Part shown: piece after piece, positions 54,055-63,531 of the stretch | Position numbering within the stretch: position 1 is the first letter of the stretch | Layout of the letters: every line of letters starts with the position of its first letter | Origin: Nocardioides sp. SYSU D00038 | GTDB lineage: Bacteria > Actinomycetota > Actinomycetes > Propionibacteriales > Nocardioidaceae | DNA length: 64,000 bases | Assembly: GCF_016924665.1 (NCBI RefSeq) | Contig: NZ_JAFFJT010000024.1 | Coordinates: forward strand, 124,001 to 188,000 | Reading direction: 5' to 3' | The notes under the pieces: generated by a model | Told to the model about the DNA's origin: nothing | Seen by the model: only the letters and a program-made list of their open reading frames with translations | The model's database searches: none | Translations under genes and position numbers: made by a program

Positions 54055-55406
54055 GACGCGCTCCGGTCGCGGCGCCCGGGGAGGGCGACGGTGAGCAGCG
54101 CGAGCAGCGCCAGCCCGGCGCCGATGAGGAACGAGTCGCGGAACGCGTGGGTGGCGGCGCTCTCGAGCTGGACGTCGAGGTCGCGCTCGAGGCGCGCGGC
54201 GGCGGCGCGGTCGTCGGGGTCGAGGGTGGGGACCAGGCGGTCGAACGCGCGGTGCAGGTCGGGCACCTGACCCCGCTGGCCCGAGAGCTCGGCGCCGAGC
54301 TCCTCGGCGAGGGCGATCTTGTCCTGCGGCTCCAGCGGCGCGTCGAGCACCAGCGCGGTGATCGCCTCCTGGGCGGGCACCTCGGCATCGCGGAGGTCGG
54401 CGGTGAAGACCGGCGTGAGGATCGCCAGCCCGACGACGACCCCGACGTGACGGGCGGCGATGGTCCACCCGGCGTGCCGCACCCGCGGCAGCCGCATCTC
54501 CATCGCCTGCGCGGTCAGCCGGTCGACGGTGAGGCCGAGCCCGAGGCCGACCAGCGCCTGGGGGGCGACGGTCCAGGCGAGCGAGGCCGACGGCGGGATC
54601 GCCAGGCCGGCCAGCCCGCCCGCGACCAGCAGCGAGCCCACGGCGACCTCGACCGCCGGCGAGGGTCGGAACAGCCGGGCGAACGGTCGTGCCGCCAGCG
54701 CCGCGAGCGGCACCACCGACACCGTGAGCGCCGCAGTCGCCGGCGACCGGCGCCACCCCTCGACCAGCAGCAGCACGAGCAGGAACAGGGCCGCGGTCAG
54801 GGCCGCCGACAGCAGTGCCAGCGTCAGGTTCGGGCGGACGGCTGGCCGGTGCCGGTCCGGGGCGGGCGCCGGGCCGGCCCGCACGGACAGGGCTGCCGGG
54901 ACGGCCAGCGCCGCGAACGGCACCTGCACCACGAAGATCGCCTGCCACGAGATCGCCTGGGTGAGCAGGCCACCGGCGACCGGGCCGGTGGCGGTGCCGA
55001 CCACGCCGGCGGTGACCCAGGTGGCGACGCCGCGCCGCTCGCCGTACTCGTCGACCATCAGCTCCAGGCAGCCGACCAGCGCGAGTGCCCCGCCGACCGC
55101 CTGGAGGCACCGGGCCAGGATCAGCACCTCGATCGAGTCGGCCAGCGCGCACCAGGCCGACGTGCCGGCGAACACCGCGACGCCGAGCGCCGTGAGGTGG
55201 CGCGGCGCGGTGCGGCCGAGGACGAGCGCGGCCGGCACGGCGCCCAGCCCCAGCACCAGGTTGAACGTGATCAGCACCCACGCGACCTGCCCGACGGTCG
55301 CGTCGAGCTCGGCGAGGATGTCGGGCAGCGCCAGGGTCACCACCGCCGAGTCCGCGAGCACCAGGGCCACGGTCACGGCGAGGAGCGGGGCCACGGCACG
55401 ACGCAC
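54051..55406 (-). CDS. MFS transporter, DHA2-like
   Basis: 451 aa, about 12-14 TM helices. VALVLADSAVVTLALPDILA (TM1 motif of DHA2 exporters), LILARCLQAVGGALALVGCL, TGPVAGGLLTQAISWQAIFV (motif C-like). A long extracellular loop near residue 370-420 precedes the last helix, as in EmrB/QacA relatives. Probably a proton-driven drug exporter. GTG at 55406 has GAGG 8 nt upstream. Confidence 0.87.
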   Translation of the reverse strand: MRRAVAPLLAVTVALVLADSAVVTLALPDILAELDATVGQVAWVLITFNLVLGLGAVPAALVLGRTAPRHLTALGVAVFAGTSAWCALADSIEVLILARCLQAVGGALALVGCLELMVDEYGERRGVATWVTAGVVGTATGPVAGGLLTQAISWQAIFVVQVPFAALAVPAALSVRAGPAPAPDRHRPAVRPNLTLALLSAALTAALFLLVLLLVEGWRRSPATAALTVSVVPLAALAARPFARLFRPSPAVEVAVGSLLVAGGLAGLAIPPSASLAWTVAPQALVGLGLGLTVDRLTAQAMEMRLPRVRHAGWTIAARHVGVVVGLAILTPVFTADLRDAEVPAQEAITALVLDAPLEPQDKIALAEELGAELSGQRGQVPDLHRAFDRLVPTLDPDDRAAAARLERDLDVQLESAATHAFRDSFLIGAGLALLALLTVALPGRRDRSAS

Positions 55407-55449
55407 GGCGCCATCCTCGCAGCCCGGGCCAGCCCGCCCGGGGCGAGGC

Positions 55450-56625
55450 TCAGCCGCCGGCGGGCACCGACCGTCGCGGCGACGGCGCACGGGAGCACCC
55501 CGCGGCGACCGCGGTGACGGCGGCCGCGACGACGAAAACGCCCGACAGGCCGATCGGACCGGACAGCACGCCGGCGACCGCCGACCCGGCGGCCTGGCCG
55601 ACCACCAACGCGATGAACAGCAGCGAGGTGCCGGCCGCGGCCCGGTCGGGCACCAGCGCCGAGGTCCAGGCGATCAGGGCCGAGCTCGCCGCGACGAACC
55701 CCCACCCGAACACCACGCAGGCCACCACCGGCAGCACCGGCAGCCCGGCGCCCAGGCCCAGCGCAGCGGTCGCCAGCGCGGCGGTGGCGGCCGTGACCAG
55801 CCAGGCCCGGGGTGGAGGCAGGGCGCCGAGCCGCCCGCTGGTGACGACGGTGAGGGTGCCGCCGACGCCGATGCCGATCCAGGCGACCACCGTCAGCGGC
55901 GTGCTCGCCCCCGCCTCGACCAGGTGGGTGCGGCCGTAGGTCCACGTCGCCGCGGAGGCGGCCCCGAGCAGCACCGCGGCGGCAGCGGGCACGGCCAGGT
56001 CGGTGAGCCAGCGGGGGTCGGTGAGGCCGGTGGGTGGCTGGGGCTGGTCGTCGGCGGCCGGGTCGTGGCGGTCGAGCAGCAGCACGGCGACGCCGGCCGC
56101 CGCGGTGAACGCCGCGGCCACCGCGAACCCCGCCCGCCAGTCGGGCAGCAGCAGCGCGAGCAGCCCGGCGCCGACGAGGCCCGGGCCGGTGCCGGCGTTC
56201 ACCGTCGCCTGCCCGCGGTCGAGGTGGGGCCGGCCGACGTTGCGCGCCACGACGGCGACCAGCCCCGGGGAGGCGAGCCCGGCGCCGCAGGAGGCCAGCA
56301 CCGCCGCCGGGACGAACACGGCCAGCCCCGGGGCGAGCGCCATGCCGGTCGAGCCGACCGCTGCGGTCGAGAGCGCACCGACGACGAGGGCACGGGGCCG
56401 GTGGGGCGCCAGCAGCCCGGCGAGCGCGCCCAGGCAGTACGCCGCCGAGGCGCCGGAGGACACGTAGCCCGCCACCGCCGACCCCATCGACACCGACTCC
56501 CGGATGTCGGGCAGGAAGAGGCCGTACGCCAGCCGCACCAGCCCATAGGTGCCGGCGATCAGGCAGGTGCCCGCCACGACGAGCGCCGTCGTGCGGGTCG
56601 CGTCGAACGAAAACGTTCGTTTCAC
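55450..56625 (-). CDS. MFS transporter under divergent TetR control
   Basis: 391 aa, 12 hydrophobic segments; YGLVRLAYGLFLPDIRESVS near the start and GLAVFVPAAVLASCGAGLAS, the arrangement of YbfB/CynX-like single-domain MFS permeases. GTG at 56625 sits directly after a TAGACT box (leaderless). The first codons contain a perfect palindrome that probably binds the TetR protein encoded next door. Confidence 0.88.
   Translation of the reverse strand: MKRTFSFDATRTTALVVAGTCLIAGTYGLVRLAYGLFLPDIRESVSMGSAVAGYVSSGASAAYCLGALAGLLAPHRPRALVVGALSTAAVGSTGMALAPGLAVFVPAAVLASCGAGLASPGLVAVVARNVGRPHLDRGQATVNAGTGPGLVGAGLLALLLPDWRAGFAVAAAFTAAAGVAVLLLDRHDPAADDQPQPPTGLTDPRWLTDLAVPAAAAVLLGAASAATWTYGRTHLVEAGASTPLTVVAWIGIGVGGTLTVVTSGRLGALPPPRAWLVTAATAALATAALGLGAGLPVLPVVACVVFGWGFVAASSALIAWTSALVPDRAAAGTSLLFIALVVGQAAGSAVAGVLSGPIGLSGVFVVAAAVTAVAAGCSRAPSPRRSVPAGG
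56604..56619. promoter_or_regulatory. candidate TetR operator CGAACG-AAAA-CGTTCG
   Basis: Perfect 6-bp arms with a 4-bp AT spacer, 16 bp, located over the -35 zone of the tetR promoter and inside the first codons of the MFS gene. The AT spacer stands out in GC-rich surroundings. A TetR dimer here could block both divergent genes. Confidence 0.55.
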
Positions 56626-56632
56626 TTTGTCG

Positions 56633-56638
56633 AGTCTA
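56633..56638 (-). promoter_or_regulatory. -10 box TAGACT of the MFS gene
   Basis: Minus-strand TAGACT ends 7 nt before the GTG at 56625; it shares bases with the tetR -10 box on the other strand. Confidence 0.5.
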
Positions 56639-56642
56639 GGGT
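56637..56642 (+). promoter_or_regulatory. -10 box TAGGGT of the tetR gene
   Basis: TAGGGT ends 6 nt before the GTG at 56649. A GGAGG follows but is only 1 nt from the start, so the message is probably leaderless. Confidence 0.5.
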
Positions 56643-56648
56643 GGAGGG

Positions 56649-57230
56649 GTGAGCACCCGCGAATCGACCCGCACCCGGCTGCTGGACGCCGCCGACGAGC
56701 TGCTCTTCGCGGCCGGCGCCACCAACGCCCCCGTCGACCGGATCCTCGAGCGCGCCGGCGTCTCTCCCGCGACCCTCTACCGCGCCTACGGCAGCAAGGA
56801 GGCGCTCGTCGCCGCCACCCTCGACCGGCGCCACGAGGCCTGGCTCGAGGTCTGGGACGCCGCCGTCGCCCGCGCCGGCAGCGACCGTGACCGGCTGCTC
56901 GCGGTCTTCGACGCGCTCGACGACTTCCGCCGGCGCCGTACGGGTGCGCGCTGGTGCGCGTTCCTCGGCACCGCCGCCGGTTACGTCGATCCGCCACCGG
57001 TGCTGGCCGCCGCCGTGAGACAGGAGACCGAGGCGCTGCGCAGCCGCCTGAGGCGCCTCGCCGAGCCGCTCGTCGGCGACCAGGCCCCCGTCGTGGCCGA
57101 CGCCCTGGTGCTGGTCCTCTCCGGCCAGCTCGCCGTCCGCCTGCGCCCCGGCATGACCCGCACCTCCGCCCGCAGCGCCCGCGCGATCGCGGCGATGGTG
57201 GTGGACCACCCCGACCGGTTGGGCGCCTGA
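56649..57230 (+). CDS. TetR/AcrR-family transcriptional regulator
   Basis: 193 aa. N-terminal HTH: TRTRLLDAADELLFAAGATN, VDRILERAGVSPATLYRAYG, SKEALVAATL. The C-terminal ligand domain is unspecific. Divergent from an MFS exporter with only 23 bp between the start codons, so it most likely represses both and is released by the exporter's substrate. Confidence 0.92.
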   Translation: MSTRESTRTRLLDAADELLFAAGATNAPVDRILERAGVSPATLYRAYGSKEALVAATLDRRHEAWLEVWDAAVARAGSDRDRLLAVFDALDDFRRRRTGARWCAFLGTAAGYVDPPPVLAAAVRQETEALRSRLRRLAEPLVGDQAPVVADALVLVLSGQLAVRLRPGMTRTSARSARAIAAMVVDHPDRLGA

Positions 57231-57235
57231 CCGGT

Positions 57236-58267
57236 CGCTGGTCGAGGTGCGAAGGCCGCCAGGCCTGAGCCTCGGGACCCGTGAGACAGAAGCCCTCCCT
57301 CGCCGCTGGTTGAGGAGGGACGAAGTCCCTCACTCGTTACCCGGTGATCCCACAGCCCTCCCTGTAGCGGGTGACTCCGCGGACGGTGCTCGGGCGGGTG
57401 GTGACTGCGGGCTGGTGTGATCCGGGCGGGTGCTGACTGTTGGTGGGTGTGGGTGCGGGGTGCCGCGCGTGGTGGGGCACTGCGGCTGCTGCGCGCCGGA
57501 CGTCGTTCGGCACCCGTTGCCGTGTCGCCGGACGCTGCCCTGCCGCGCCCAGGTGGTCAGCGGCACCACATCGGGCGTTGACGTGCCGAACGCCGCCTGT
57601 CGCTCCGCCGCCTCCGTGCGTGCGGCGCGGCAACCCGGCGTGCGGACGGCGGGCACCGCTGGTCGAGCAGCGAGCGCCAGCGAGCGGCGTCGAGACCCGG
57701 TGAGCCAAGAGCCCTCCAGTGGGCACCGGAGGGCGTTCGGCCGTCTGGGGTCTCGACGGACGCTCCTCGCTGGGGCTCGTCGCTGCTCGACCACCGGTGG
57801 GTGGCGCCGGTCGAGGTGCGAGGAGCCCTGGCGACGAGCCTCGAGACCCGGTGAGCCGAGTGCCCTCCCGTTCCCACCGGAGGGCGTTCGGCCGACGGGG
57901 GTTTCGAGACAGTCGCTAGCGCGACTTCCTCAACCAGCGCGGGGCCAGGAAGGCGTTCGGCCGTCTGGGGTCTCGACCACCGCTGGTTGAGGAAGGACGA
58001 AGTCCTGTCTCGAAACCCGGTGAGACGAACGTCCTCCCGTTCCCACCGGAGGGCTTTCGTCGTACTGGGTTTCGAGACAGTTGCTAGCGCAACTTCCTCA
58101 ACCACCGGTGGCCTCGAGACCCGGCGAGACGACCGCCCTCCCGTTCCCACCGGAGGGCTTTCGTCGTACTGGGTTTCGAGACAGTTGCTAGCGCAACTTC
58201 CTCAACCACCGAGGGCGGTGCTGGCGCGACTTCCTCAACCACCGCGGGCATTGCGGGCGCGGCGTCC
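57236..58267. repeat. intergenic hairpin-repeat tract 4
   Basis: About 1 kb between tetR and the esterase gene with no gene. It contains copy 3 of the long element and many hairpin units. Two units with CCGTTCCCACCGGAGGGC repeat 104 bp apart (near 58036 and 58140). The stem GCCGAGTGCCCTCC/GGAGGGCGTTCGGC (57857-57894) and its variant GACGAACGTCCTCC/GGAGGGCTTTCGTC (58024-58061) differ in paired, compensating positions. Confidence 0.85.
57355..57658. repeat. long intergenic element, copy 3 (about 304 bp)
   Basis: Full-length match to copy 1, including the TGTGATCCGG segment missing in copy 2. Arms CGTTCGGCAC (57504-57513) and GTGCCGAACG (57583-57592) are 79 bp apart. The inner hairpin seen in copies 1 and 2 is degenerate here. 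Confidence 0.8.
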
Positions 58268-59233
58268 TCAACCAGCGGCGGGGGTGGGGTGGAGGAGGGA
58301 GCGGAAGAGGTGGCAGGTCTCCTCGACGGCGGCCTGGGCGGCGGGGGAGTGGCGGCCCATGTCGACGAAGCCGTGGATCAGCCCGTCGAAGCAGCGGTAC
58401 GACGTCGGCACGCCGGCGGCCGAGAGTGCCTCGGCGTACGCCGCGCCCTGGTCGCGGAGGGGGTCGAACTGGGCGGTGACCACCACCGCGGGAGCGAGGT
58501 CGTCGAGGCGGCCGCGGAGCGGGGAGAGGGTCGGGTCGTCGAGGCCGGTGCCGCCGAGGTGGCCGACGTACTGCTCCATGAACCACGCGATCGTCGGCAG
58601 GTCGAGGAAGTAGCCGTCGGCGTTCTCGGTGAGCGACGGGTGGTCGCCGGCGAGGTCCGTGCCGGGGTAGACGAGCAGCTGGCCGGCGAGCGGGCGGCCG
58701 GCGTCGCGGAACGACTGCGCCACGACCGCGGCGAGGTTGCCGCCCGCGGAGTCGCCGGCGACGCCGAGCACCTCGGTGCCGCCGTAGTCGGCGAGGTGGT
58801 CGTGCACGTGGGTCGTCGCGGCCAGCGCGTCCTCGTACGCCGCCGGGGCGGGGTGCTCGGGGGCGAGGCGGTAGTCGACCGAGACCACCACCGCGTCGCA
58901 GAGCGTGGCGATCGTGCGGCAGGTGAGGTCGTGGGTGTCGAGGTCGCCGATCACCCAGCCGCCGCCGTGGAGGAAGACCACCGTGGGCAGCGGGCCGGTG
59001 GCGCGCGGCCGGTAGACGCGCGCTGCGACCGGGCCGGCGCCGCCGGGCACGGTGGTGTCGTCCACCGCCTCGACCTGCGGCAGCAGCGACTGGTCGCGCA
59101 GGTCGACGGCGAGGGTGCGGAACGACGCCCGCGCCTCCGCCGGCGTGCCCTCGTGCATCGGGCGGGTCGCGGCGGCGTCGAGGAACGCCAGCAGGTTCGC
59201 CAGGTCGGGGTCGAGGCGCGGGTCACGGGCCAC
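58268..59233 (-). CDS. alpha/beta hydrolase (hormone-sensitive-lipase type esterase)
   Basis: 321 aa. Oxyanion-hole motif HGGGW, nucleophile GDSAGG, acid in TAQFDPLRDQG and His in DGLIHGF complete the triad of the HSL (bacterial class IV) family. GTG start. Stands at the downstream end of the acyl-CoA cluster, 29 nt after the first dehydrogenase, and may release acyl substrates for it. Confidence 0.93.
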   Translation of the reverse strand: MARDPRLDPDLANLLAFLDAAATRPMHEGTPAEARASFRTLAVDLRDQSLLPQVEAVDDTTVPGGAGPVAARVYRPRATGPLPTVVFLHGGGWVIGDLDTHDLTCRTIATLCDAVVVSVDYRLAPEHPAPAAYEDALAATTHVHDHLADYGGTEVLGVAGDSAGGNLAAVVAQSFRDAGRPLAGQLLVYPGTDLAGDHPSLTENADGYFLDLPTIAWFMEQYVGHLGGTGLDDPTLSPLRGRLDDLAPAVVVTAQFDPLRDQGAAYAEALSAAGVPTSYRCFDGLIHGFVDMGRHSPAAQAAVEETCHLFRSLLHPTPAAG

Positions 59234-59261
59234 GGTGGGGTCCTCTCGGGAGCGAAAGTGG

Positions 59262-60413
59262 TCAGACGAACGCGCTGATGCCGGTCTCGGCTCGACCGAT
59301 CAGCAGCTTCTGGATCTGGCTGGTGCCCTCGTAGAGGGTCATCACCCGGGCGTCGCGGAGGTACTTCTCCGCGGGGTACTCGTCGACGTAGCCCGACCCG
59401 CCATGCACCTGGATGGCGTTGTTGGCGGCCCGCACCGCGGCCTCGGAGGCGAACAGCTTGGCCTTGGACGCCGCCGTGCCGAACGGCTCACCGCGGTCGA
59501 CGAGGTCGGCCGCGCGCCAGACCAGCAGCCGAGCGGCGTCGGCGTCGAGGGAGATGTCGGCGATGAGGTCCTGCACCAGCTGGAACCCGGCGATCGGGCG
59601 GCCGAACTGGGTGCGCGAGGTGGCGTAGTCGACCGAGATCTCCAGGCAGCCCTGGACGATGCCGACGCAGCCGGCGGCGACGGAGATCCGCCCCTTGTCG
59701 AGCGAGGACATCGCGATCTTGAAGCCCTGCCCCTCCTCGCCGAGCAGCGCGTCGGCCGGCACCCGGACGTCGGAGAGGAACAGCTCGGCCGTCGCCTGGC
59801 CGCGCAGCCCGAGCTTGCCCTTGATCTCGCGGGCCTCGAAGCCGGGGGAGTCGGTGGGCACGAGGAACGCCGAGACCCCGCGCGGGCCCTCGCCGCCGGT
59901 GCGGGCGAAGACCAGCGCGACCTGCGCCCAGGTGCCGTTGGTGATGTAGAGCTTCTGCCCCGAGATCACCCAGTCGTCGCCGTCGCGGCGGGCGCGGGTG
60001 ACCAGGCTGCCGGCGTCGGAGCCGGTGCCGGGCTCGGTGAGCCCGAAGCAGCCCAGGGTGGTGCCGGCCGCGATGCCGGGGAGCCAGCGCTGCTTCTGCT
60101 CGTCGGTGCCGAACCCGAGGATCGACTTGCCCACCAGGCAGTTGGAGACCGACACGATCCCGCGCAGCGCGGAGTCGGCGCGGCCGAGCTCCTCCATGCC
60201 GAGGGCGTAGGTGACGTAGTCGCCGCCCACGCCGCCGTACTCCTCGGGGATGGTCAGCCCGAAGAAGCCAAGCTCGGCCAGCCGCGGCACGATCGCCAGA
60301 TCGACCTGCTCCTCGCGGTCCCACCGGGTGCGGTGGGGCACCGCCTCGGCCTCGAGGAGCTGCCGGGCGGCGGCGCGGAAGCTCTCCTGCTCGGGGCTCA
60401 GCGACAGGTCCAC
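59262..60413 (-). CDS. acyl-CoA dehydrogenase
   Basis: 383 aa. GCFGLTEPGTGSDAGSLVTR (FAD/substrate motif), ISGQKLYITNG, and MTLYEGTSQIQ with the catalytic Glu near the C-terminus make this a classical short- to medium-chain flavoprotein that puts a 2,3-double bond in acyl-CoA. GTG start, 1 nt after the stop of the second dehydrogenase, so both are co-translated. Confidence 0.94.
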   Translation of the reverse strand: MDLSLSPEQESFRAAARQLLEAEAVPHRTRWDREEQVDLAIVPRLAELGFFGLTIPEEYGGVGGDYVTYALGMEELGRADSALRGIVSVSNCLVGKSILGFGTDEQKQRWLPGIAAGTTLGCFGLTEPGTGSDAGSLVTRARRDGDDWVISGQKLYITNGTWAQVALVFARTGGEGPRGVSAFLVPTDSPGFEAREIKGKLGLRGQATAELFLSDVRVPADALLGEEGQGFKIAMSSLDKGRISVAAGCVGIVQGCLEISVDYATSRTQFGRPIAGFQLVQDLIADISLDADAARLLVWRAADLVDRGEPFGTAASKAKLFASEAAVRAANNAIQVHGGSGYVDEYPAEKYLRDARVMTLYEGTSQIQKLLIGRAETGISAFV

Positions 60414-60414
60414 G

Positions 60415-61659
60415 TCACTCAGCGCCCGCGCCCGCCACCGGGTGGCGGGCGATCTCGGCCTTGGCCAACGAGTTCTTGTGCACCTCGTCGGGTCCGTCGG
60501 CCAGCCGCAGCGTGCGGATGCCGGCGAACGCGTTGGCCAGCGGGAAGTCCTGGCTCAGCCCGCCGGCCCCGTGGGCCTGCATGGCGCGGTCGAGGATCTC
60601 CTGCACCACCTTGGGGGTGGCGATCTTGATGGCCTGGATCTCGGTGTGGGCGCCGCGGTTGCCGACCGTGTCCATCAGCCACGCGGTCTTGAGCACCAGC
60701 AGCCGCAGCTGCTCCACGGCGACGCGCGACTCCGCGATCCAGTCGCGGATGACTCCCTGGTTGGCCAGCGGCCGGCCGAACGCGACCCGCTGCTGAACCC
60801 GGCGGCACATCAGGTCGATCGCCATCTCGGCGACCCCGATCGCCCGCATGCAGTGGTGGATCCGGCCGGGGCCGAGGCGGGCCTGGGCGATCGCGAAGCC
60901 GTGCCCCTCCTCGCCGATCAGGTTGGCGGCCGGCACCCGGACGTCCTCGAAGACCAGCTCGGCGTGGCCGCCGTGCTCGTGGTCGTCGTAGCCCAGCACG
61001 TGCATCGGCCGCACCACCGTGAGGCCGGGGGTGTCGCGCGGCACCAGGATCATGCTCTGCTGGCGGTGCCGCGACGCCGACGGGTCGGTCTTGCCCATCA
61101 CGATGAAGATCTCGCACTCCGGCGCGACCGCCCCGGTGATCCACCACTTGCGACCGTTGACGACGTACTCGTCGCCGTCGCGCTCGATCCGGGTGGCGAT
61201 GTTGGTGGCGTCGGACGAGGCGACGTCGGGCTCGGTCATCGCGAACGCAGACCGGATGCGACCCTCGAGCAGCGGGTGCAGCCACCGTTCCTGCTGCTCG
61301 GGGGTGCCGAACATGTGCAGCACCTCCATGTTGCCGGTGTCGGGCGCGGCGCAGTTCATCGCGGCCGGTGCGAGGTGGCCGCTGCGGCCGCTGAGCTCGG
61401 CGATCGGCGCGTACTGGAGGTTGGTCAGCCCGCCGCCCAGCCCCCCGGTGTCGCCGGGCAGGAAGAGGTTCCACAGCCCGCGCGCCCGGGCCTCGGTGCG
61501 CAGCTCCTGGAGCACCGGCGCCGCCGTCCAGGCGAACGGGTTGTCCGAGGCGGCGAGCTGGTCGTGGAAGACCTGCTCGGCCGGGTGGACGTGGTCGGCC
61601 AGGAACGACTCCATCGTCGCGATCAGCTCGCGGGTGCGGTCGTCGTAGCTGAAGTCCAT
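60415..61659 (-). CDS. acyl-CoA dehydrogenase, ACAD10/11-like
   Basis: 414 aa. NLFLPGDTGGLGGGLTNLQY, AFAMTEPDVASSDATNI, VNGRKWWITGA and LADGPDEVHKNSLAKAE are the marks of the ACAD10/11-like branch. In mammals ACAD10/11 combine such a domain with an APH-type kinase; here the kinase is the next gene. That suggests breakdown of 4-hydroxy or branched acids via a phosphorylated intermediate, by analogy only. Confidence 0.92.
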   Translation of the reverse strand: MDFSYDDRTRELIATMESFLADHVHPAEQVFHDQLAASDNPFAWTAAPVLQELRTEARARGLWNLFLPGDTGGLGGGLTNLQYAPIAELSGRSGHLAPAAMNCAAPDTGNMEVLHMFGTPEQQERWLHPLLEGRIRSAFAMTEPDVASSDATNIATRIERDGDEYVVNGRKWWITGAVAPECEIFIVMGKTDPSASRHRQQSMILVPRDTPGLTVVRPMHVLGYDDHEHGGHAELVFEDVRVPAANLIGEEGHGFAIAQARLGPGRIHHCMRAIGVAEMAIDLMCRRVQQRVAFGRPLANQGVIRDWIAESRVAVEQLRLLVLKTAWLMDTVGNRGAHTEIQAIKIATPKVVQEILDRAMQAHGAGGLSQDFPLANAFAGIRTLRLADGPDEVHKNSLAKAEIARHPVAGAGAE

Positions 61660-61687
61660 GCGGGGTCTCCCTCTCGTGGGTGGTGCG

Positions 61688-62737
61688 TCAGGGCCGGGTG
61701 TCGAGGGCGGCGAGGCCGGCGGCGAGCAGCGGCTCGACGGCCTCGCCCATGGCGTCGAAGCCCTCCCCGACGGTCTGGCCGAGCTGGTGGCGCAGGTTGA
61801 TGCCCTCGCAGATCACCGCGAGCTTGAGGTGGGCCAGCCCGAGGCGGAAGCCGATCCCGGACAGGTCCCGGCCGCTGCTGGCGGCGTAACGGGCCAGGTG
61901 CTCCTCGGTGGCGGGGTAGCCGGGCGCCGTGCTGGCGTCGGCGACCGCGTTGCCGGGGTGGAGGTTGCCGAGGTCGTCGTAGACCATCAGCAGCGCGACG
62001 TCGGTGAGCGGGTCGCCGAGGGTCGCCATCTCCCAGTCGACGACGGCGCGCACCGGCTCGGCGTGGTCGGCGTCGACCAGCAGGTTGTCGAGCCGGTAAT
62101 CGCCGTGGACGATCGTGGCGTCCTCACCGTCGCCGGCGGGCACCTCGGCGGCGAGCCGCTCGAGCAGCCGGTCGGCGTCGGGCAGCGGCCGGGTCTTGGA
62201 GGCGTCGAGCTGCATGCCCCATCGCTTGACCTGGCGGCCGAGGAAGCCGAGCGGCCGACCGAACCCGTCGAGCCCGACGGCCGCGGGGTCGACGGCGTGG
62301 AGGCGGGCCAGCACGTCGATCATCTCGGTGGCGATCGCGCGGGTGCGCTCGGCGCCGAGCTCCTCGAGCTGGGCGCGGCTGCGGTAGGGCGTGCCGACGA
62401 CCCGCTCCATCACGTAGAACGGCTCGCCCAGCACCTCCGGGTCGGTGCAGTGGGCGTAGGTGCGCGGCACCGGCACGTCGGTGTCGGCCAGCGCCGACAT
62501 CGCGGTGAACTCCCGGCCCATGTCGTGGGCCGTGGCCAGCACGTGCCCCAGCGGCGGCCTCCGCACGATCCACCACGACGTCCCGTCAGTGACCTCGTAG
62601 GTCAGGTTCGACTTGCCGCCCGCGATCACCCGGGCCCGCAGCTCGCCAGCCACCTCGCCGGGGCGGACACCGTCGTACCAGCCCCGGAAGGCGTCGAGGT
62701 CGAGGCCGGGTACGCCGCTCGCCTGCAGCTCGCTCAT
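61688..62737 (-). CDS. APH-type phosphotransferase (ACAD10-like kinase)
   Basis: 349 aa. Aminoglycoside-phosphotransferase fold: IAGGKSNLTYEVTDGTSWWI (nucleotide loop), catalytic HGDYRLDNLL (Brenner motif), and VVDWEMATLGDPLTDVALLM (metal-binding Asp). Family members next to acyl-CoA dehydrogenases are thought to phosphorylate hydroxyacyl-CoA rather than drugs. ATG overlaps the SDR stop (ATGA). Confidence 0.92.
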   Translation of the reverse strand: MSELQASGVPGLDLDAFRGWYDGVRPGEVAGELRARVIAGGKSNLTYEVTDGTSWWIVRRPPLGHVLATAHDMGREFTAMSALADTDVPVPRTYAHCTDPEVLGEPFYVMERVVGTPYRSRAQLEELGAERTRAIATEMIDVLARLHAVDPAAVGLDGFGRPLGFLGRQVKRWGMQLDASKTRPLPDADRLLERLAAEVPAGDGEDATIVHGDYRLDNLLVDADHAEPVRAVVDWEMATLGDPLTDVALLMVYDDLGNLHPGNAVADASTAPGYPATEEHLARYAASSGRDLSGIGFRLGLAHLKLAVICEGINLRHQLGQTVGEGFDAMGEAVEPLLAAGLAALDTRP

Positions 62738-63531
62738 CGCGCACCCTCGGTCAGCGCGTCGACCTTGGCGCGCAGCCTGCGCATGCCGCCCAGCCAGGCG
62801 TCGGTGTCGGCGGCCCGGGCGGCGTAGTAGCCCGCCACCTCGGGGTGGGGCAGCACGAGGAACCGGTCGTCGGCCAGCGAGTCGACCCACGCGTCGGCCA
62901 CCGCCTCCGGGGCGAGCGCGTCGTCGTGGGAGAGCAGGTCCTTGAGCGGGCCGGCCTGGTCGAGCATCGCGGTGCGCACGCCCTGCGGGCAGATCGCCTG
63001 CACGGTGACGCCGCGGTCGCCGTAGGTCAGCGAGAGCCACTCGGCGAAGCCGACCGCGGCGTGCTTGGTGGTGGAGTACGCCGCCGCGCCGATCATCGAG
63101 AGCAGCCCCGCGGCCGACGCGGTGACCACGAACCGGCCGCCCTCGCCGTCGGCCAGCCAGCGCGGCACCAGGGTGCGCGCGGCCCGCACGTGGGACATCA
63201 CGTTGGTCTCCAGCATCGCCGCCCAGTCGTCGTCGGGCAGCTGGAGGCTGTCGGGGTGGGTGCGGTCGATGCCGGCGTTGGCGCAGTAGACGTCGACGCG
63301 GCCTAGCGCATCGGTGGCGCCGTCGACCAGCGCGGTGACGCCCGCCGCGGAGGAGCAGTCACCGGGCAGGGCGGTGCCGCCCACCTCGGCCGCGACCGCG
63401 GCGGCGGTCTCGGCGTCGAGGTCGTTGACCACGACGCGGGCGCCCTCGGCGGCGGCCCGGACGGCGAGCGCCCGGCCGATGCCGCGCCCGGCGCCGGTGA
63501 CGACGACGCCGCGGCCGTCGAGCGCACCCAT
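62734..63531 (-). CDS. SDR-family oxidoreductase
   Basis: 265 aa. TGAGRGIG cofactor motif, CANAGID, catalytic Ser in TASAAGLLSMI, Y-x3-K in YSTTKHAAV, then CPQGVRTAML. Probably a hydroxyacyl dehydrogenase step in the cluster. ATG overlaps the next SDR's stop by one base (TGATG). Confidence 0.92.
   Translation of the reverse strand: MGALDGRGVVVTGAGRGIGRALAVRAAAEGARVVVNDLDAETAAAVAAEVGGTALPGDCSSAAGVTALVDGATDALGRVDVYCANAGIDRTHPDSLQLPDDDWAAMLETNVMSHVRAARTLVPRWLADGEGGRFVVTASAAGLLSMIGAAAYSTTKHAAVGFAEWLSLTYGDRGVTVQAICPQGVRTAMLDQAGPLKDLLSHDDALAPEAVADAWVDSLADDRFLVLPHPEVAGYYAARAADTDAWLGGMRRLRAKVDALTEGAR

Noticed and set aside
54460..56652. 730-aa plus-strand frame across both MFS genes
   Set aside because: Antisense shadow, low complexity, no domain.
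57236..58267. CRISPR-like array in tract 4
   Set aside because: Units are palindromic, variable in length and spacing, and lack unique equal-length spacers; no cas genes are present.
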